Of a stretch of DNA of 64,000 nt, positions 40,674 through 48,402 are shown piece by piece. The notes below the pieces were generated by a model that worked only from the letters and a program-made list of their open reading frames with translations, searched no databases and was not told where the DNA came from. The stretch is from Flavobacteriales bacterium (GTDB taxonomy: Bacteria; Bacteroidota; Bacteroidia; Flavobacteriales_F; PHOS-HE28): NCBI GenBank assembly GCA_026129465.1, contig JAHCIA010000001.1:1745964-1809963 (forward strand), given 5' to 3'. Positions within the stretch are counted from its first letter, which is position 1, and each line of letters starts with the position of its first letter. The translations under genes were made by a program, and so were the position numbers.

Positions 40674-42089
40674 ATGAAGATCGAACAGATCTATACCGGC
40701 TGCCTGGCACAAGGCGCCTACTACATCGAGAGCAGCGGCGAGGCCGTGATCATCGACCCGCTGCGCGAAACCCAGCCCTACCTGGAACGCGCTGAAGCAA
40801 GCGGCGCGAAGATCAAGTACGTGCTGGAGACCCACTTCCACGCCGACTTCGTGAGCGGCCATGTGGACCTCAGCAAGAAGACCGGCGCGCCCATCGTTTA
40901 CGGCCCCAACGCCAACCCAACATTCGAGGCGCATATCGCCAAGGACGGCGAGGTGCTGAACGTGGGCAAGGTGACCATCACCGTGCTGCACACCCCCGGC
41001 CACACCATGGAGAGCACCACCTACCTGCTGAAGGACGAGAACGGCAAGCCGCACGCGATCTTCAGCGGAGACACGCTGTTCATCGGCGACGTGGGACGCC
41101 CTGACCTGGCGCAGAAGATGGGTTCGCTGACGCAGGAGGACCTGGCCGGCTACCTCTACGACAGCCTGCACAACAAGATCATGACCCTGCCCGATGACGT
41201 GCTGGTATACCCCGCACACGGTGCCGGCAGCGCCTGCGGCAAGAACATGAGCAAGGAGACCTGGGACACCCTGGGCAACCAGAAGAAGACCAACTACGCG
41301 CTGAAGGCCGCCACCAAGGAACAGTTCATCAAGGAAGTGACCGACGGCCTGCTGCCACCCCCGGCCTACTTCCCGCAGAACGTGGCCATGAACAAGGGCG
41401 TGATCGAAAGCGTGGACAGCGTGAAGGAGCGCGGCATGCGCGCCCTCACCCCCGACCAGTTCGAACTTGTGGCCGAGACCGAAGGCGCGCTGGTGCTCGA
41501 CACGCGCGGCGCACAGACCTTCAAGGACGGTTTCGTACCCCGCAGCATCAACATCGGCATCAAGGGCGACTTCGCTCCCTGGGTGGGCGCCATGATCCCT
41601 GACGTGAAGCACCCGCTGCTGCTGGTGACCGACGAAGGCATGGAAGATGAGGTGGTGACCCGCCTGGCCCGCGTGGGCTACGACAACGTCTTCGGCTTCC
41701 TGAAGGGCGGCATCGACGCGTGGAAGACCAGCGGCAAGGAGGTGGACACCATCGAGAGCATCTCCGCCGAGGAGTTCGCCAAGCGTTTCAAGGAGAACAA
41801 GCTCCGCGTGGTGGACGTGCGCAAGGACGGAGAGTACGAAGCGGAGCACGTGGACGGCGCCTGGCACGCATCGCTCCAGTACATCAACCAGAACCTGGCC
41901 GCCTTCAGCAAGGAGGAGCCCAATTACATCCACTGCGCTGGCGGCTACCGCAGCATGATCGCGGCCAGCCTCTTGAAAGCCCGCGGCTGGCACAACATCA
42001 TCGATGTGGCTGGTGGATTCAACGCCATCAAGAAGAACCCGGACGTGAAGGTGACGGACCACGTCTGCCCGAGCACGTTGAAGAAGTAA
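40674..42089 (+). CDS. CstB-like persulfide dioxygenase with two rhodanese domains
   Basis: A 471-residue three-domain enzyme. Residues about 1-235 are an ETHE1-type metallo-beta-lactamase fold with the iron-site motif THFHADFVSGH (His54, His56, Asp58), HTPGHT and FSGDTLFIGDVGRPDL. Residues about 265-355 form a rhodanese-like domain whose active loop (TDEGMED) has no cysteine. Residues about 365-471 are an active-type rhodanese with Cys421 in CAGGYRS. Dioxygenase, pseudo-rhodanese and rhodanese in this order is the CstB layout, which oxidises persulfides to thiosulfate or sulfite with O2. It sits behind tauE and before the YeeE/YedE pair, a sulfide-detoxification or thiosulfate-supply role. 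Confidence 0.9.
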   Translation: MKIEQIYTGCLAQGAYYIESSGEAVIIDPLRETQPYLERAEASGAKIKYVLETHFHADFVSGHVDLSKKTGAPIVYGPNANPTFEAHIAKDGEVLNVGKVTITVLHTPGHTMESTTYLLKDENGKPHAIFSGDTLFIGDVGRPDLAQKMGSLTQEDLAGYLYDSLHNKIMTLPDDVLVYPAHGAGSACGKNMSKETWDTLGNQKKTNYALKAATKEQFIKEVTDGLLPPPAYFPQNVAMNKGVIESVDSVKERGMRALTPDQFELVAETEGALVLDTRGAQTFKDGFVPRSINIGIKGDFAPWVGAMIPDVKHPLLLVTDEGMEDEVVTRLARVGYDNVFGFLKGGIDAWKTSGKEVDTIESISAEEFAKRFKENKLRVVDVRKDGEYEAEHVDGAWHASLQYINQNLAAFSKEEPNYIHCAGGYRSMIAASLLKARGWHNIIDVAGGFNAIKKNPDVKVTDHVCPSTLKK

Positions 42090-42115
42090 AGCACAAGCGA
42101 ATGGCGAATGGTCCA

Positions 42116-42154
42116 TGGTGAATGGGTCGCCCCTCCGGGCATTCCCATTCACCA
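42116..42154 (+). promoter_or_regulatory. Hairpin in the gap before yeeE
   Basis: TGGTGAATGGG (42116-42126) and CCCATTCACCA (42144-42154) form a perfect 11-bp stem with a 17-nt loop, between the CstB-like gene and the first YeeE half. It could be a partial terminator or an mRNA-stability element separating the two parts of the operon. Confidence 0.45.
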
Positions 42155-42188
42155 GTCACCTCCGACCATCCACCGATACCCTCACCCC

Positions 42189-42752
42189 ATGCTCGAAACC
42201 CTGAAACAACCCTGGTCGTGGTATGTGGCCGGTACGCTCATCGGCCTCACCGTGCCCTTCCTGTTGCTCGTGGGCAACAAGACCTTCGGCATCAGCAGTT
42301 CGCTGCGCCACCTCTGTGCCGCCTGCATGCCGGGCGACATCAAGTTCTTCAAGTACGACTGGAAGAAAGAGGCGTGGAACCTCTTCTTCGTGGGCGGTAT
42401 CGCCGTGGGCGCCTTCCTCGCCGCCACCTTTCTGAGCGACCCCAACCCCATCGTGCTCGCTGACCCCACGCAGCAATACCTCGCCAGCAAAGGCATCACG
42501 GACACCAGCCATCTGTTGCCCGCCGAGATCTTCAGCTGGGAGCAATTGTTCACCTTGCGCGGCCTGATCTTCTTCGTGATCGGCGGCTTCATGGTGGGCT
42601 TCGGCACACGCTACGCCGGGGGCTGCACCAGTGGCCACGCCATCATGGGCCTCAGCAGCCTGCAGTGGCCCAGCCTCATCGCCACCGTGATGTTCATGGT
42701 CGGAGGCATCATCATGACCTGGTTCATCCTCCCAACCCTCCTCACCCTCTGA
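42189..42752 (+). CDS. YeeE/YedE thiosulfate transporter, N-terminal half protein
   Basis: A 187-residue membrane protein with about four to five helices. The pore motif GGFMVGFGTRYAGGCTSGHAIMGLSSLQW (Cys in GGCTSGH) is the hallmark of YeeE/YedE (TsuA), which passes thiosulfate by relaying it along conserved cysteines; another Cys pair occurs in LCAACMPG. In Bacteroidota the transporter is split into two half-size proteins and this is the first. Its partner follows 5 nt downstream. The ATG at 42189 fits the family start; the 27 upstream codons overlap the hairpin. Confidence 0.9.
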   Translation: MLETLKQPWSWYVAGTLIGLTVPFLLLVGNKTFGISSSLRHLCAACMPGDIKFFKYDWKKEAWNLFFVGGIAVGAFLAATFLSDPNPIVLADPTQQYLASKGITDTSHLLPAEIFSWEQLFTLRGLIFFVIGGFMVGFGTRYAGGCTSGHAIMGLSSLQWPSLIATVMFMVGGIIMTWFILPTLLTL

Positions 42753-42757
42753 TCGCC

Positions 42758-43276
42758 ATGGAAAAGATCGTCAACAATATCCCCGCGGTGGAAACGAACA
42801 CCGACTTCGAGGTGCGTTCGCTGGACACCATGTGCGTGAATGAGAGCCAGGTGGAGCGTCCCTGGTGGGACAACCTGAAATACAGTGCTTGGGGCGTGCT
42901 CTTCGGTATCGTCTTCTTCAAGGCGGAGATCATCAGCTGGTTCCGCATCCAGGAGATGTTCCGCTTCGAGAGCTTCCACATGTACGGCGTGATCGGCACC
43001 GCCGTGGTGGTGGGCCTCATCAGCGTACAGCTCATCAAGCGCTTCAACATCAAGACCCTGCAAGGAGAGACCGTGGTCATCCCCAACAAGACCTTCAACA
43101 AGGGCCAGATCTATGGCGGCCTGCTGTTCGGTCTGGGCTGGGCCATCACCGGTGCCTGTCCGGGTCCGCTCTTCGCGCAGATAGGTGCGGGCTACTCGGT
43201 CATCGTCGTCACCTTCCTCAGCGCCTGGCTGGGCACTTACGTGTATGGCGTCTTCCGCGAGAAGCTGCCGCACTGA
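42758..43276 (+). CDS. YeeE/YedE-family second half protein (DUF6691-like)
   Basis: A 172-residue membrane protein, the expected partner of the preceding gene. It has an about 35-residue cytoplasmic N-terminal extension, three to four helices and the matching pore motif GLLFGLGWAITGACPGPLFAQIGAG, with Cys in ACPGP. Together the two halves supply the duplicated cysteine motifs of the single-chain thiosulfate transporter TsuA. Substrate thiosulfate is inferred from the family and from the surrounding TsdA and SoxB genes. The start at 42758 is 5 nt after the first half. Confidence 0.88.
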   Translation: MEKIVNNIPAVETNTDFEVRSLDTMCVNESQVERPWWDNLKYSAWGVLFGIVFFKAEIISWFRIQEMFRFESFHMYGVIGTAVVVGLISVQLIKRFNIKTLQGETVVIPNKTFNKGQIYGGLLFGLGWAITGACPGPLFAQIGAGYSVIVVTFLSAWLGTYVYGVFREKLPH

Positions 43277-43280
43277 ATGC

Positions 43281-43399
43281 GGCGAGAATTGTGAAAGAGG
43301 AGAGAATGGCGAGAAGGAACGGCGCTGTGCACCACCTCACCATCAGGACCACCTTCACTGCTTTCACCGCTTTCTCCACCCTCACCATTCTCACCGCCG
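43281..43399. repeat. Inverted pair of 9-bp minisatellite arrays before the cytochrome gene
   Basis: From 43281 four purine-rich 9-mers occur in a row (GGCGAGAAT, TGTGAAAGA, GGAGAGAAT, GGCGAGAAG). From 43337 seven pyrimidine-rich 9-mers run to the start codon (among them TCACTGCTT, TCACCGCTT, TCACCATTC). The second array is the reverse complement type of the first, so the mRNA could fold into a long imperfect stem directly before the ATG at 43400. Confidence 0.7.
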
Positions 43400-44503
43400 A
43401 TGCTCATCCCGATCCTCATCCTGCTCACCACCCTGCTGGTGCTGGTGGTGATGTACGTGTTGGATGACGCCGTACGCGTGCTGAACGCAAGGGCCGGTCT
43501 TCCGCCAGGCGGCAGCATGAGCTGGAGCAAGCGCATCGTATGGATCATTCTGGCAGTGGTCTTCGCACAGCTCTTCGTCCCAAAAGCGTGGCTCGAACCG
43601 CGCCCACCACAGGTGGCCACCTACGGTCCCGACAGCCTGTGGACCGGTGCGGATACCACGCGGTTGATATACCTGCCGAAGGAACGACGTGACCTGGTGC
43701 GGTACGGCCGCGAGCTCATCGCCAACACCGCACATTACCTCGGACCGAACGGCATGGTGATGCGGAACACCAACGCGCTCAATTGCCAGAACTGCCACTT
43801 GGACGCGGGTACCAAGCCCTGGGGCAACAACTACGGCGCGGTGTGGAGCACATACCCGAAGTTCCGCGCCCGCAGCGGCACACAGGAGACCGTGGCGAAG
43901 CGAATCAATGATTGTGTGGAGCGCAGCCTGAACGGCACGGCGCTGGACACCAACGGCCGTGAGATGCGCGCCATGCTCGCCTACATGGAATGGCTGGGCA
44001 GCGGGATAGAAAAGGGCTACAAGCCCAAGGGCAGCGGCATTGTGGAAATCGCCTTCATGGATCGCGCCGCCGACCCCGTGAACGGAGCGGAGATCTACAC
44101 CGCGAAGTGCGAAAGCTGCCACGGTGCCGATGGCCTTGGCCAGTTGAAGGCCGATGGCCGCACCCACCAGTACCCGCCGCTTTGGGGCGAAGGCAGCTAC
44201 AACGATGGTGCGGGCCTCTTCCGCATGAGCCGTTTCGCTGGCTACGTGAAGACCAACATGCCACAAGGTGTGACATGGGAATACCCGCAATTGAGCGATG
44301 AGGAAGCGTGGGACGTGGCAGCCTACGTGAACTCGCAACGCCGTCCCGTGATGGACATCACGGGCGACTGGCCGGACATCGCCGCCAAGCCGATGGACCA
44401 CCCCTTCGGACCTTTCACCGATACCTTCCCGGAGTCGCAACACAAGTACGGACCATTCGGACCGATCGCAGAATTCAAGAAGAAACCCGCGGCCACGCCA
44501 TAA
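43400..44503 (+). CDS. tsdA: TsdA-like dihaem cytochrome c (thiosulfate dehydrogenase) with N-terminal membrane hairpin
   Basis: A 367-residue dihaem cytochrome. Haem 1 binds at CQNCH (Cys129, Cys132, His133), haem 2 at CESCH (Cys237, Cys240, His241) with probable axial Met287 in TNMPQG. Between them is RINDCVERSLNGTAL, where Cys172 matches the unusual cysteine axial ligand of TsdA, and RYGRELIANTAHYLGPNG and YPKFRARSG are also TsdA-like. TsdA joins two thiosulfates to tetrathionate or does the reverse. Instead of a cleaved signal peptide there are two membrane helices (about residues 2-20 and 46-62), so the catalytic part is tethered to the outer face of the inner membrane. The stop overlaps the SoxB start (TAATG). 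Confidence 0.8.
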   Translation: MLIPILILLTTLLVLVVMYVLDDAVRVLNARAGLPPGGSMSWSKRIVWIILAVVFAQLFVPKAWLEPRPPQVATYGPDSLWTGADTTRLIYLPKERRDLVRYGRELIANTAHYLGPNGMVMRNTNALNCQNCHLDAGTKPWGNNYGAVWSTYPKFRARSGTQETVAKRINDCVERSLNGTALDTNGREMRAMLAYMEWLGSGIEKGYKPKGSGIVEIAFMDRAADPVNGAEIYTAKCESCHGADGLGQLKADGRTHQYPPLWGEGSYNDGAGLFRMSRFAGYVKTNMPQGVTWEYPQLSDEEAWDVAAYVNSQRRPVMDITGDWPDIAAKPMDHPFGPFTDTFPESQHKYGPFGPIAEFKKKPAATP

Positions 44504-46314
44504 TGGGGTCGACCAATCGAATCACCATGAGCAAGATCCACCACCCACCCGGCTGCACCTGCGGCGCACACGATGAGAAGGAATACGGTGTAAGCCGAAG
44601 GCAGGCGTTGAAGTCGCTGGGTGCCCTGGGCGCCGGCCTCACGCTGGGGCCCACGGTGGCATTGGGCTCCATGGGCGATGCGCAACGGCGGGAGGAACTG
44701 ATCGGCAGCCGCGCGCTACAGAGCGGCAAGGCAGGCAAGTTCAGCATCCTCTTCACCAGCGATATCCACTCGCAGTTACACACCCACGACGAGTTCTTCC
44801 TGGAGAACGGAAAACCGGTCTACAAGAAGCGCGGCGGCTACGGGGTGCTGAAGACGATGGTGGATACCCTGCGCAACGAGGACCCTGCCAACACCATCGT
44901 GATCGATGGTGGCGACTGCTTCCAGGGCGGTGGGGTGGCGGCCAAAAGCGAAGGGCGCGCCATCGTGCCGCTGATGAACCGCGTGGGCTATGACCTATTG
45001 CTGCCCGGCAACTGGGAGGTGGTGTACGGCAAGGACAACATGCTGAAGGACCTCGGCGGCTACAAGGGCGCGAAGATCTGCGCCAACATGTGGCACGAGC
45101 CCCTGGCCGACTATTGCGGCGACATGGTGGACCCCACCGCCGACATGGCCGGCGAGATGATCTTCCAACCCTACTGGACCAAGGTGGTGGCCGGAGTCAA
45201 GATCGGCTTCATCGGTTACAACGATCCGCTCACGCCCAAGCGCCAATCACCGGCTTACAGCTGCGGCATCAAGTTCACCAAGCCGGAGCAGAACGTGGCG
45301 CGCTACATCCGCATCCTGCGCGACTACGAGCAGTGCGCCATGGTATTCCTGGTCACGCACATGGGCCTTGCCCAGCAGGTGGACCTTGCCAACAAACCCG
45401 AAGTGGAGGGCGTGGACCTGATCCTCGGCGCCGACACCCACGAACGTGTGCGCAAGCCCATCGAAGCGAAATACAGCAAGGTGGTGGAGCCCGGTGCGTT
45501 CGGATCCTTCCTGGCCCGCCTAGATGTGGTGGTGGAGAACGGCGAGGTGAAAGACAGCCACTACGAACTGTTGGACGTGGACCCCGAGAAGTATCCGGCC
45601 AACAAGGAAATGCTCCAGCTCGTGGACGAGGTGAGCGCACCCTACCAGGAAGAACTTTCCAAAGTGGTGGGCAGCACCAAGAACACGCTGGTGCGCTACT
45701 ACGTGATCGAGAACCCGATGGACAACCTGATCACGGACGCCATCATGTGGAAGCTGAAGCCCGATGTGGCCATCAGCAACGGTTTCCGTTTCTGTCCGCC
45801 GATCGTGGCCGATGGCAAGACACCCACGCCGATCACCAACGACCACATCTGGAGCATGATCCCCGTGGACAGTGCCGCCAAGTACGGTGAAGCCAGCGGC
45901 GAACAGCTTTGGAACTGGCTGGAGAAGGAACTGCACAACGTGTTCGCCAAGGATCCCGCCAAGCGCTTCGGCGGTTGGGTGGTGCGCTTCAAGGGCATGA
46001 CGGCCAAGTTCACCATGCACAATGAACTGGGCAAGCGCGTGAACTGGATCAAGATCGGTGGCAAGCCCATCGACCGGAACAAGACCTACCTGGTGGCCGC
46101 CTGCGAACGCGAGGGCGACCCAGAGGATACCCTTTGCCGCTTGGAGAAGGTGAAAAACCCGCGCCTGGCAGGCGTCACCATGCACACCATCCTGCGCGAG
46201 TACTTCGGCAAGTTCAGCCCTGTGGCACCGAAGGTGGAGGGCCGCATCACCGCCACCGATGCGCCGCAGGATGTGCTGAGCCAGTTGGAGGGGTATGATT
46301 ACGAGTTCCGTTGA
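44503..46314 (+). CDS. soxB: SoxB thiosulfohydrolase
   Basis: A 603-residue SoxB with a twin-arginine-type signal (SRRQALKSLGALGAGLTLGP, Arg32-Arg33). The metallophosphoesterase domain has LFTSDIHSQLH (Asp87, His89), IVIDGGDCFQGGG, LLPGNWEVVYGKD and LVTHMGLAQQVD; a 5'-nucleotidase C-terminal domain follows (NPMDNLITDAIMWKLKPDVA). SoxB uses two manganese ions to cut sulfate from thiosulfonate on the carrier SoxY. No soxYZ, soxXA or soxCD is in the window, so the carrier must be elsewhere or replaced. I start at 44503, which shares a base with the tsdA stop (TAATG); the ATG at 44527 (MSKIHHPPG) is an alternative. Confidence 0.88.
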   Translation: MGSTNRITMSKIHHPPGCTCGAHDEKEYGVSRRQALKSLGALGAGLTLGPTVALGSMGDAQRREELIGSRALQSGKAGKFSILFTSDIHSQLHTHDEFFLENGKPVYKKRGGYGVLKTMVDTLRNEDPANTIVIDGGDCFQGGGVAAKSEGRAIVPLMNRVGYDLLLPGNWEVVYGKDNMLKDLGGYKGAKICANMWHEPLADYCGDMVDPTADMAGEMIFQPYWTKVVAGVKIGFIGYNDPLTPKRQSPAYSCGIKFTKPEQNVARYIRILRDYEQCAMVFLVTHMGLAQQVDLANKPEVEGVDLILGADTHERVRKPIEAKYSKVVEPGAFGSFLARLDVVVENGEVKDSHYELLDVDPEKYPANKEMLQLVDEVSAPYQEELSKVVGSTKNTLVRYYVIENPMDNLITDAIMWKLKPDVAISNGFRFCPPIVADGKTPTPITNDHIWSMIPVDSAAKYGEASGEQLWNWLEKELHNVFAKDPAKRFGGWVVRFKGMTAKFTMHNELGKRVNWIKIGGKPIDRNKTYLVAACEREGDPEDTLCRLEKVKNPRLAGVTMHTILREYFGKFSPVAPKVEGRITATDAPQDVLSQLEGYDYEFR

Positions 46315-46329
46315 ACCACCCCGGAAGCC

Positions 46330-46752
46330 ATGAAAAAGCTCCTCCTACTCTCCCTCCTCGGCCTCGGCCTCTTCGCTACGGTCCAAGCCCAGGACAAAGC
46401 CCCCCGCCAGCACCGCATCGTGATGCAGCTGGTAAGCGGCGACACGCTCGTTCACAAGGGCCTGATGCGCCAGTTGCGCAATATTCGGGAAGCGGCCCCC
46501 ACCGCACATGTGGAAGTGGTGTGCCACGGCCCTGGCCTGGACCTGCTGATGAGCGATCGTAGCGTGGTGCAGGGCAAGGTGAAGGAGTTCGCCACGCAGG
46601 GCATCGTCTTCATCGCGTGTGAGAACACCCTCCGTGAACGCGATCTTGACCGCGCGTCGGTGATACCTGAAGCAGGTTTCGTGAAGGCCGGGATCATCCA
46701 CATCGTGGAGCGGCAGGAGGACGGCTGGAGCTACGTGAAGGCGGGCTTCTGA
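46330..46752 (+). CDS. Periplasmic DsrE family protein
   Basis: A 140-residue protein with a cleavable signal (residues 1-20, ending TVQAQ) and a DsrE-like alpha/beta domain: IVMQLVSGDTLVHKGLMRQLRNI, VEVVCHGPGLDLL, GIVFIACENTLRERDL and the closing PEAGFVKAGIIHIVERQEDGWSYVKAGF. DsrE-type proteins carry or relay sulfur on a cysteine; here the Cys in VVCHGPG and in ACENT are candidates. Being periplasmic, it could hold sulfane sulfur for SoxB in place of SoxYZ, but that is inference. It lies 15 nt behind soxB. Confidence 0.88.
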   Translation: MKKLLLLSLLGLGLFATVQAQDKAPRQHRIVMQLVSGDTLVHKGLMRQLRNIREAAPTAHVEVVCHGPGLDLLMSDRSVVQGKVKEFATQGIVFIACENTLRERDLDRASVIPEAGFVKAGIIHIVERQEDGWSYVKAGF

Positions 46753-46768
46753 GCAAGAAGACCGCGGA

Positions 46769-46788
46769 CCTGCCTGTCGGCAGACAGG
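46769..46788. repeat. Palindromic dispersed repeat, copy 3
   Basis: CCTGCCTGTCGGCAGACAGG lies between the DsrE and porin genes, 16 nt after the DsrE stop. It differs from copy 1 at 18045 in two bases and could weaken read-through into the porin gene. Confidence 0.65.
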
Positions 46789-46815
46789 GGCACGGGAACA
46801 CTGAGGAGCGCAGAG

Positions 46816-48246
46816 ATGGCAAGGCCGATACGGAACATCAAGTGGCCGTGGATACGGCGGTCGTTGCTCCTGTCCTTGCTCGTGCTCGCGGCGGCGACCG
46901 CTTCAGCCCAGCAGGAGGAACTCGATCTGCCCCGCAGCGACACCCTGCGCAAGGGTTCCGCGCTGAACGAGATGATGCAGGGCGGCACCCTGGAAGGGCG
47001 CTTCCGCCAGTACACCATGTTCACCATCAACGATGGATCGCTGTCCGACTACCATGCGCAGGCCTTCGGTGGATCGCTGGGATTCTCCTCACGCCGCTAC
47101 AAGAACTTCCAGTTCCGCATGAGCGGCGCTTACACCTTCGACCTGTGGAGCGCCGACCTGACGCAGCCCGACCCTGCCACCGGCGCCCTCAACCGCTACG
47201 AGGTGGGCCTCTTCGATGTGACCAATGTGCGGCGCGACAACCAGGTGGCCTTCCTGCAACTATTCCAACTGAACTACGAACGCAATGACGGTCGCACGCG
47301 GATCATCTTCGGCAAGCAGGATCTGAACACGCCCTTCATCAATGCGCAGGACGGCCGCATGCATCCGGGCATCGTGGAAGGCTTGTGGGGCCAGCACCGC
47401 ACAGCGCGTGGCATACGTTACGAGGGCGGTTTCCTCTACCGCATGAACCCGCGATCCACCGCCGAATGGTACAGCGTGGGCAACAGCGTGGGCCTGTACC
47501 CCATCGGAAGGGATGTGGAAGGCCGCCCCAGCCTGTACCAAGGCAACATGCGCACAGCGGGTATCGCCACGGGCGGCATATCCGCTCCTCTGATCGGAAA
47601 ATGGCACGCCACGGTGTGGAACGTATTCGTTGAGAACGCCTACAACACCGGCATGCTTCAGGTGGAGCGTGGCAACCGCGAGGACAAGTGGATGTGGAGC
47701 GCCATGGCCATCCGGCAGGACCGGGTGAACAACGGCGGCAATGCGGTGGACAGCCTCGCCTACTTCCAGGATCCCAGCTCGTGGACCTTCAGCACGCGCT
47801 TCCGCATGGTGCACGGCGCGTTCCGCTGGCAGGCCAATTTCACCCGCATCACCGCGCACGGACGCTACCTGATGCCCCGCGAATGGGGCCGGGATCCCAT
47901 GCACACCTTCCTGCCCCGGGAACGCAACGAGGGCTATGGCGACCTGCATGCGGCAACGCTCAATCTCATCCTGCACACACGCAACGGCTGGCGCGTACAG
48001 GGCGATGCCGGACTCTACTGGCTGCCTTCCCCGGACGACTTCCGGCTCAACAAATACAACTTCCCCTCCTACCAGCAGTACGGCTTCAACATGCAACACC
48101 GCTTCGGTGGCGGCTGGCAGGGCCTCGCGATCCAGGTGGTCTATCTCGTGAAACTGCCCTTGGAAATGGAGGAACTTACCGACCGGGAGCGCTTCAACAA
48201 AGTGGACATGCACCACGGGAACATCATCCTGAACTACGCGTTCTGA
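46816..48246 (+). CDS. Outer-membrane porin (OprD-like)
   Basis: A 476-residue outer-membrane protein with a signal peptide (about residues 1-31, ending TASAQ). The mature part is a run of amphipathic strands with turn residues and aromatic girdles (QLNYERNDGRTRIIFGKQDLNTPFINAQD, GGISAPLIGKWHATVWNVFVENAY), ending ILNYAF with a terminal Phe. Strand order and the GKQ-DLNTPFINAQDGRM segment resemble OprD-type porins. Its place at the end of the sulfur unit suggests passage of thiosulfate, tetrathionate or sulfate across the outer membrane. It starts 63 nt after the DsrE gene, beyond palindromic repeat copy 3. Confidence 0.75.
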   Translation: MARPIRNIKWPWIRRSLLLSLLVLAAATASAQQEELDLPRSDTLRKGSALNEMMQGGTLEGRFRQYTMFTINDGSLSDYHAQAFGGSLGFSSRRYKNFQFRMSGAYTFDLWSADLTQPDPATGALNRYEVGLFDVTNVRRDNQVAFLQLFQLNYERNDGRTRIIFGKQDLNTPFINAQDGRMHPGIVEGLWGQHRTARGIRYEGGFLYRMNPRSTAEWYSVGNSVGLYPIGRDVEGRPSLYQGNMRTAGIATGGISAPLIGKWHATVWNVFVENAYNTGMLQVERGNREDKWMWSAMAIRQDRVNNGGNAVDSLAYFQDPSSWTFSTRFRMVHGAFRWQANFTRITAHGRYLMPREWGRDPMHTFLPRERNEGYGDLHAATLNLILHTRNGWRVQGDAGLYWLPSPDDFRLNKYNFPSYQQYGFNMQHRFGGGWQGLAIQVVYLVKLPLEMEELTDRERFNKVDMHHGNIILNYAF

Positions 48247-48347
48247 TGGGGCGTGAAGGAGTGGGATGGCGCTAGGCTGTGGAAGTGCCCCTCCCTCGCA
48301 CCCTTGCACCATCAATCCGCCATGGCGATACGCGATCTTGCGGACCA

Positions 48348-48368
48348 CACATAGCGGAACACTATGTG
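48348..48368. promoter_or_regulatory. Candidate operator (CACATAG-N7-CTATGTG)
   Basis: CACATAG (48348-48354) and CTATGTG (48362-48368) form a perfect 7-bp inverted repeat overlapping the CRP-type box. The 9-mer CACATAGCG is shared with the arsR promoter at 39440. It may bind the ArsR protein. Confidence 0.4.
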
Positions 48369-48380
48369 ACCCACATCACT
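48365..48380. promoter_or_regulatory. CRP/FNR-family box of the rhodanese-thioredoxin unit
   Basis: TGTGACCCACATCACT matches TGTGA-N6-TCACA at all but the last base. It ends exactly 22 nt before the GAACTTTG box, identical to the spacing at the arsR promoter. Confidence 0.7.
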
Positions 48381-48402
48381 GAAAGAGGCATCATCTCCGC
48401 CG

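Noticed and set aside
43237-43620. A Gly-Glu repeat peptide encoded on the minus strand by the 9-bp array
   Set aside because: The repeat-encoded peptide is a by-product of the minisatellite; the frame has no promoter and overlaps the TsdA start antisense.
43400-44503. SoxA assignment for the dihaem cytochrome
   Set aside because: The order of haem motifs and the RINDCVERSLNG segment fit TsdA better, and no SoxX accompanies it.
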